In this document: one piece after another, positions 5,033-7,611 of the stretch
Position numbering within the stretch: the first letter of the stretch is position 1
Layout: every line of letters starts with the position of its first letter
Assembly: GCA_003521625.1 (NCBI GenBank)
Contig: DPHV01000002.1
Coordinates: 57,615 to 65,225 of the forward strand
Length of the DNA: 7,611 bases
DNA from: Ruminococcus sp.
GTDB lineage: Bacteria; Bacillota; Clostridia; Oscillospirales; Acutalibacteraceae
Direction of reading: 5' to 3'
Made by a program: the position numbers and the translations under genes
Notes under the pieces: generated by a model
Told to the model about the DNA's origin: nothing
Database searches by the model: none
The model's input: the letters and a program-made list of their open reading frames with translations, nothing else

Positions 5033-6263
5033 TTTCATCACCCCCGTACATAAACTGCATAGCCTTTAAATCCTCGTTAAAGGTTTCAACCATTGTCGAA
5101 TTTGTGCTTGTAAGATTTGTAATTCTTCCGGTAAAAGTGCGAATCCAAGGGAGCATTTCAACTGCGTCATAAACATCGGCGACAAGTTTAAAATGGTGAC
5201 TGTCAAGGGGAATTATTATTCCGTTTCGCTTTTCACGTTCAAGCCTGTTTATGATATATTCCTCGTTATCGCCGACAAAAACAGTCATCTCCACGTGGTC
5301 AAGGGAGCGGTCATCGCCCGAGGATACTCCCCAGAGGTGACTGTCAAAACGCTTTGCGCTTTCTCGGAGTTTTTCAATATCTTCCGCCTTGTCCAAAAGC
5401 GTAACGCTCTTTATGCTGTCAAGCCGAAAAATCATCATTTTTCTGAGATTTATGTGCCAGAACAGCAAATATCTTCTGCCGCTGCGAGTGCTTATTCTGA
5501 CTTGTAACGGCACTGCTTTATGGACTGAAATTCTTTGAGTGCGCAGCGAAACAATTTCAAGATTTACATTCAGCTCCTCTGTAATCGCACAAAGTAAAGG
5601 ATAAAGAACTTCGCTTTCGAGCGTGTGGAGTATGTAGTGGTGCTTAAAGCTGAATATGCATTCTTTGTTATCCTGCTTGTCAAGCAGATACGAGCCAACT
5701 ACGCCGAGCGGTGAAACTTCCGAGAAAAATTTAATTGCGTCGCTCCACCTGTCAAGCTGAACATCTGACTCATTTCTGCTGTACAAAATCTGATTACCCT
5801 GTTTTCTGCTTTTGAGAATACCGAGCTTTTCATATTCCTTAAGCTTTTTTCGTATCGTTGACAAATCGGGTTCAACACAGTTTTCAAATACGCTGAAATA
5901 TTCATTTGAAAGCTTTTCTGCTATCTCGCCAGCGGAAAGCACATCACAGTCAACGAACATATCAAGCATACAGAAATGCAGGGTTATGTCATTTGAAGTA
6001 AAGCTTTTTGCCTTGAAAACATTGTAGAGAGGATTTGACGGAATACTTCTGCTGTCAACTGCGAAAAATACATTCTTCCCGTCGGAGTTCTGACGAAACG
6101 ACATATAGTCGCCGAGCCAGCTTTCAATTCTTCTTCGCTCGTTGTCGTAGCTTCTTGCGCTTTTAGAATCGTACTCATTTCTGCTTTTAAAGCCGTAGAT
6201 AAAAAACTGACTTATGTATTCACGGATTTTTGAAAAATTTTTAATAAGCTCGCTGTAAGCCAC
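5019..6263 (-). CDS. WYL-domain transcriptional regulator with winged helix (first of the pair)
   Basis: The product is 414 aa. The N-terminus holds RSYDNERRRIESWLGDYM (38-55). A winged-helix-like segment at about 108-162 runs through LSTIRKKLKEYEKLGILKSR with a following wing, GNQILYS. The WYL domain is at about 205-290 (GRRYLLFWHINLRKMMIFRL, 262-281). The WCX extension is at about 322-405. WYL proteins such as PafB/PafC, DriD and CapW/BrxR sense nucleic-acid or stress ligands and control DNA-damage or phage-defence genes. GTG at 6263 is the start, with AAGGAGG 7 nt upstream. This gene probably regulates the adjacent RNA-array/rtcB operon, itself, or both; that is inferred from position. Confidence 0.88.
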   Translation of the reverse strand: MAYSELIKNFSKIREYISQFFIYGFKSRNEYDSKSARSYDNERRRIESWLGDYMSFRQNSDGKNVFFAVDSRSIPSNPLYNVFKAKSFTSNDITLHFCMLDMFVDCDVLSAGEIAEKLSNEYFSVFENCVEPDLSTIRKKLKEYEKLGILKSRKQGNQILYSRNESDVQLDRWSDAIKFFSEVSPLGVVGSYLLDKQDNKECIFSFKHHYILHTLESEVLYPLLCAITEELNVNLEIVSLRTQRISVHKAVPLQVRISTRSGRRYLLFWHINLRKMMIFRLDSIKSVTLLDKAEDIEKLRESAKRFDSHLWGVSSGDDRSLDHVEMTVFVGDNEEYIINRLEREKRNGIIIPLDSHHFKLVADVYDAVEMLPWIRTFTGRITNLTSTNSTMVETFNEDLKAMQFMYGGDENAVQ

Positions 6264-6293
6264 AGTATTCCCTCCTTATTTCGTTTTATTTGT

Positions 6294-6302
6294 ATTATAT
6301 CA
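6294..6302 (-). promoter_or_regulatory. Extended -10 promoter of the WYL gene pair
   Basis: TGATATAAT on the minus strand (6302-6294) is a perfect extended -10. Only a poor -35 (TGTTAA) stands 17 nt upstream. It shares a 14-nt core, TTTGTGATATAATA, with the divergent dehydrogenase promoter. Confidence 0.75.
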
Positions 6303-6355
6303 CAAAGCAAACAAAATTAACAGATAAATTTTTATTCATTTTACAAACGACGCAC

Positions 6356-6384
6356 TTGAAATACTAATATATTTGTGATATAAT
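6356..6384 (+). promoter_or_regulatory. Sigma-A promoter of the dehydrogenase gene
   Basis: -35 TTGAAA (6356-6361), a 17-bp spacer and -10 TATAAT (6379-6384) with a TG extension. It is a near-consensus promoter lying 42 nt upstream of the start codon. Confidence 0.88.
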
Positions 6385-6390
6385 ATTAGT
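6363..6390 (+). promoter_or_regulatory. Operator-like palindrome overlapping the dehydrogenase promoter
   Basis: ACTAATAT (6363-6370) and ATATTAGT (6383-6390) are perfect inverted 8-bp arms separated by 12 bp, covering the spacer and the -10. A further ACTAATA half-site lies at 6404-6410. The position suits a repressor. The regulator is unknown. Confidence 0.55.
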
Positions 6391-6426
6391 CGAAAAAATA
6401 AAAACTAATAAACGGAGGTTTTTTGT

Positions 6427-7185
6427 ATGAATAATTTAAACGGCAAAACTGCTGTCATTACAGGCGGCAATTCGGGAGTAGGCGCCGCAACTGCTATGCT
6501 TTTTGCAAAAAGCGGAGCTAATGTTGTAATCAGTGCCCGCCGTCAGGCTGCACTTGATGAGGTTGCAGAGAAAATCAAAGCAGAGGGCGGAAATGTTCTT
6601 ACCGTTCCCACCGACATTTCAAAGGACGAGGATTGTAAAAATCTTATGAAAGCCGCTGTTGACAAATTCGGCGGAATTGATATTCTCGTAAACAACGCAG
6701 GTGTTCTTGACACAGGACTTGCTCCCATTGACAAGTTTGACGACGTTGAAATCCAGAAGGTTGTTTCAATCAATCAGATTGGCACTATGCAGTGCATTCG
6801 TGCTGCTCTTGAATACATGAAAGAGGGTGCGTCAATCGTAAACGTTGCGTCCGTTGCAGGCGTAAACGGCGGCGGCGGTGCGGCTTATGTTTCGACAAAA
6901 TCAGCAATTATCGGCATAACAAAGCACACTGCTTTACTGCTTGCAGACAAGTACATTCGCTGTAATGCAATTTGCCCCGGTACTATTGTTACTCCTATGA
7001 CAATGAATATGAAGCCCGAAAATCTTGATATGAGAATGATGGGTGCAATGAGCAAGCACGCAGACCTCAAAGTTAAACCATGTATGGCTGAAGATGTGGC
7101 AAACATTATTGAATTTTTCGCTTCCGACAGTTCAAAGGCTCTTACAGGTCAGGTTGTTGTCAGCGACTTCGGCGCATCGCTTTGA
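6427..7185 (+). CDS. Short-chain dehydrogenase/reductase (SDR), classical type
   Basis: A 252-aa NAD(P)-dependent oxidoreductase. The Rossmann cofactor motif TGGNSGVG is at 12-19, and R38-R39 after the second beta strand suggest NADP(H). D63 sits in the adenine-binding loop and NNAG is at 89-92. The catalytic tetrad N116, S142, Y154, K158 is complete (YVSTK). The PG motif is at 184-185, and the length is normal for a classical SDR. The substrate cannot be told; FabG-like, sugar-alcohol or steroid dehydrogenases look similar. ATG at 6427 follows ACGGAGGTT. The gene stands alone, divergent from the WYL pair, with its own promoter and terminator, so it is probably not part of the RNA-repair locus. 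Confidence 0.95.
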   Translation: MNNLNGKTAVITGGNSGVGAATAMLFAKSGANVVISARRQAALDEVAEKIKAEGGNVLTVPTDISKDEDCKNLMKAAVDKFGGIDILVNNAGVLDTGLAPIDKFDDVEIQKVVSINQIGTMQCIRAALEYMKEGASIVNVASVAGVNGGGGAAYVSTKSAIIGITKHTALLLADKYIRCNAICPGTIVTPMTMNMKPENLDMRMMGAMSKHADLKVKPCMAEDVANIIEFFASDSSKALTGQVVVSDFGASL

Positions 7186-7212
7186 TTGTAAAATAATACA
7201 TAGAAATACAAC

Positions 7213-7254
7213 AAAAGGATATATCCAAAACGGGTATATCCTTTTTGCTTTTAA
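7213..7254 (+). terminator. Rho-independent terminator, probably bidirectional
   Basis: AAAAGGATATATCC (7213-7226) pairs with GGGTATATCCTTTT (7232-7245), 14 bp with one U-G pair, around the 5-nt loop AAAAC. T-rich sequence follows. The A-run on the other side gives a U-tract on the minus strand, so it can also end the convergent surface-protein transcript. Confidence 0.88.
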
Positions 7255-7286
7255 AGAATAATGTTGTTATAAACTAATCTGCAAAA

Positions 7287-7611
7287 TTATTTATCCTTCC
7301 TTTTTCTTTTGCGATAGTTTACTGCGCCGTAAAGCACCATTCCGCTGACAATCAGAGAAGCGAGAATATAGTAATAATTTCTGTTATCACCTGTCTGAAT
7401 TGTACCGACTGTTTTTACTGCTCCCGTATTGCCGCAATTGTTTGAATTACCGTTATTCTTCGGCTGGTCGGGTGTGCTCGGAGAGCTTGGATTTATCGGT
7501 TTGCTCGGATGAACAGGCTTTGTCGGTTTTGTGGTAGAGGTTGGTTCTGTTGGCTTGGTCGGCTCTGTTGTACAGGTTGACTCTGTAGGCTCGGTCGGCT
7601 CTGTTGTACAG
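7287..7611 (-). CDS. Cell-wall-anchored surface protein, C-terminal part (5' end outside window)
   Basis: The last 108 codons are present, read from the window edge to TAA at 7289-7287. The order is a Thr/Glu/Pro-rich linker (TTEPTEPTESTC, TKPTEPTSTTKPTKP), then a Pro/Ser/Asn region, a sortase-like motif GTIQTGDN, a hydrophobic segment (YYYILASLIVSGMVLYGAV), and a basic tail (NYRKRKRKDK). This is the layout of a sorting signal, although LPXTG is degenerate (TIQTG). Two cysteines sit in the linker repeats and one beyond. The function of the missing extracellular part cannot be seen. Linkers of this type are common in Ruminococcus glycan-binding or glycan-degrading surface proteins. Confidence 0.85.
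   Translation of the reverse strand, partial: CTTEPTEPTESTCTTEPTKPTEPTSTTKPTKPVHPSKPINPSSPSTPDQPKNNGNSNNCGNTGAVKTVGTIQTGDNRNYYYILASLIVSGMVLYGAVNYRKRKRKDK
7558..7611. repeat. Short tandem repeat in the linker of the surface protein
   Basis: A 19-bp sequence ending CTCTGTTGTACAG occurs at 7558-7576 and again at 7593-7611, a 35-bp period. It sits in the Thr/Pro linker coding region, and looser copies precede it. The repeat may continue past the window edge. A 35-bp step is not a multiple of three, so the interval is a match between non-adjacent codon groups only if the frame differs; I report it as a nucleotide repeat. Confidence 0.55.

Noticed and set aside
6543..7106. Minus-strand open frames inside the dehydrogenase gene
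   Set aside because: They are shadows of a complete SDR gene with its own promoter, ribosome binding site and terminator.

Overview
The window looks like a chromosomal segment of a low-GC Gram-positive gut Clostridia member, most likely in or near Ruminococcus/Oscillospiraceae. The reasons are strong AAGGAGG-type ribosome binding sites, TGN-extended TATAAT promoters, U-tract terminators, two Clostridia-type WYL regulators, and a Thr/Pro-linker surface protein with a sortase-like tail. The genus is an inference.

Layout. 1-77 (+): the 3' part of a tRNA-Leu(CAG), followed by a terminator at 82-117. About 195-763 (-): a frame-broken coding remnant resembling part of a large surface or RHS-like protein, with tRNA-Leu-like scraps between it and the real tRNA. 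820-2043 (-): an RtcB-type RNA ligase. 2096-3589 (-): a Ro/TROVE-like protein of the DUF2828 type, with a helical N-terminal half and an intact VWA/MIDAS C-terminal half. 3621-4067 (-): a gene-free stretch that is not empty. It holds five tandem structured RNA units. 4124-5032 and 5019-6263 (-): two overlapping WYL regulators. 6427-7185 (+): a divergent short-chain dehydrogenase with a clear promoter, operator-like palindrome and terminator. 7287-7611 (-): the C-terminus of a cell-wall-anchored protein.

The main discovery candidate is the RNA array. Each unit is closed by an 8-9 bp stem. Four stems have the form AAGG.../...CCTT, with different but complementary inner bases, so compensatory variation is visible between the copies. 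The 5' strand of every stem is followed within 0-2 nt by the invariant heptamer ACAGCAA. Unit 2 encloses a near-complete tRNA cloverleaf mimic: a D-arm with AATGGTA loop, a 7-nt anticodon-like loop, and a 5-bp/7-nt T-arm with loop TTTGATT. The cloverleaf sits on a short acceptor-like helix that leads into the closing stem. An extended -10 promoter (TTGCTATAAT) sits so that transcription would begin on the first base of unit 5. The array precedes a Ro-like protein gene and rtcB on the same strand.

Working model. The WYL pair senses stress, possibly nucleic acid damage or phage. The RNA array, Ro-like protein and RtcB are then expressed together. The array RNAs would act as bacterial Y-RNA analogues that bind the Ro-like protein, and RtcB would rejoin cleaved RNA. 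Known bacterial rsr-yrl-rtcB loci give the precedent. What looks new here is a tandem array of divergent units, a DUF2828-type partner, and WYL rather than RtcR control. All function is inferred from sequence.
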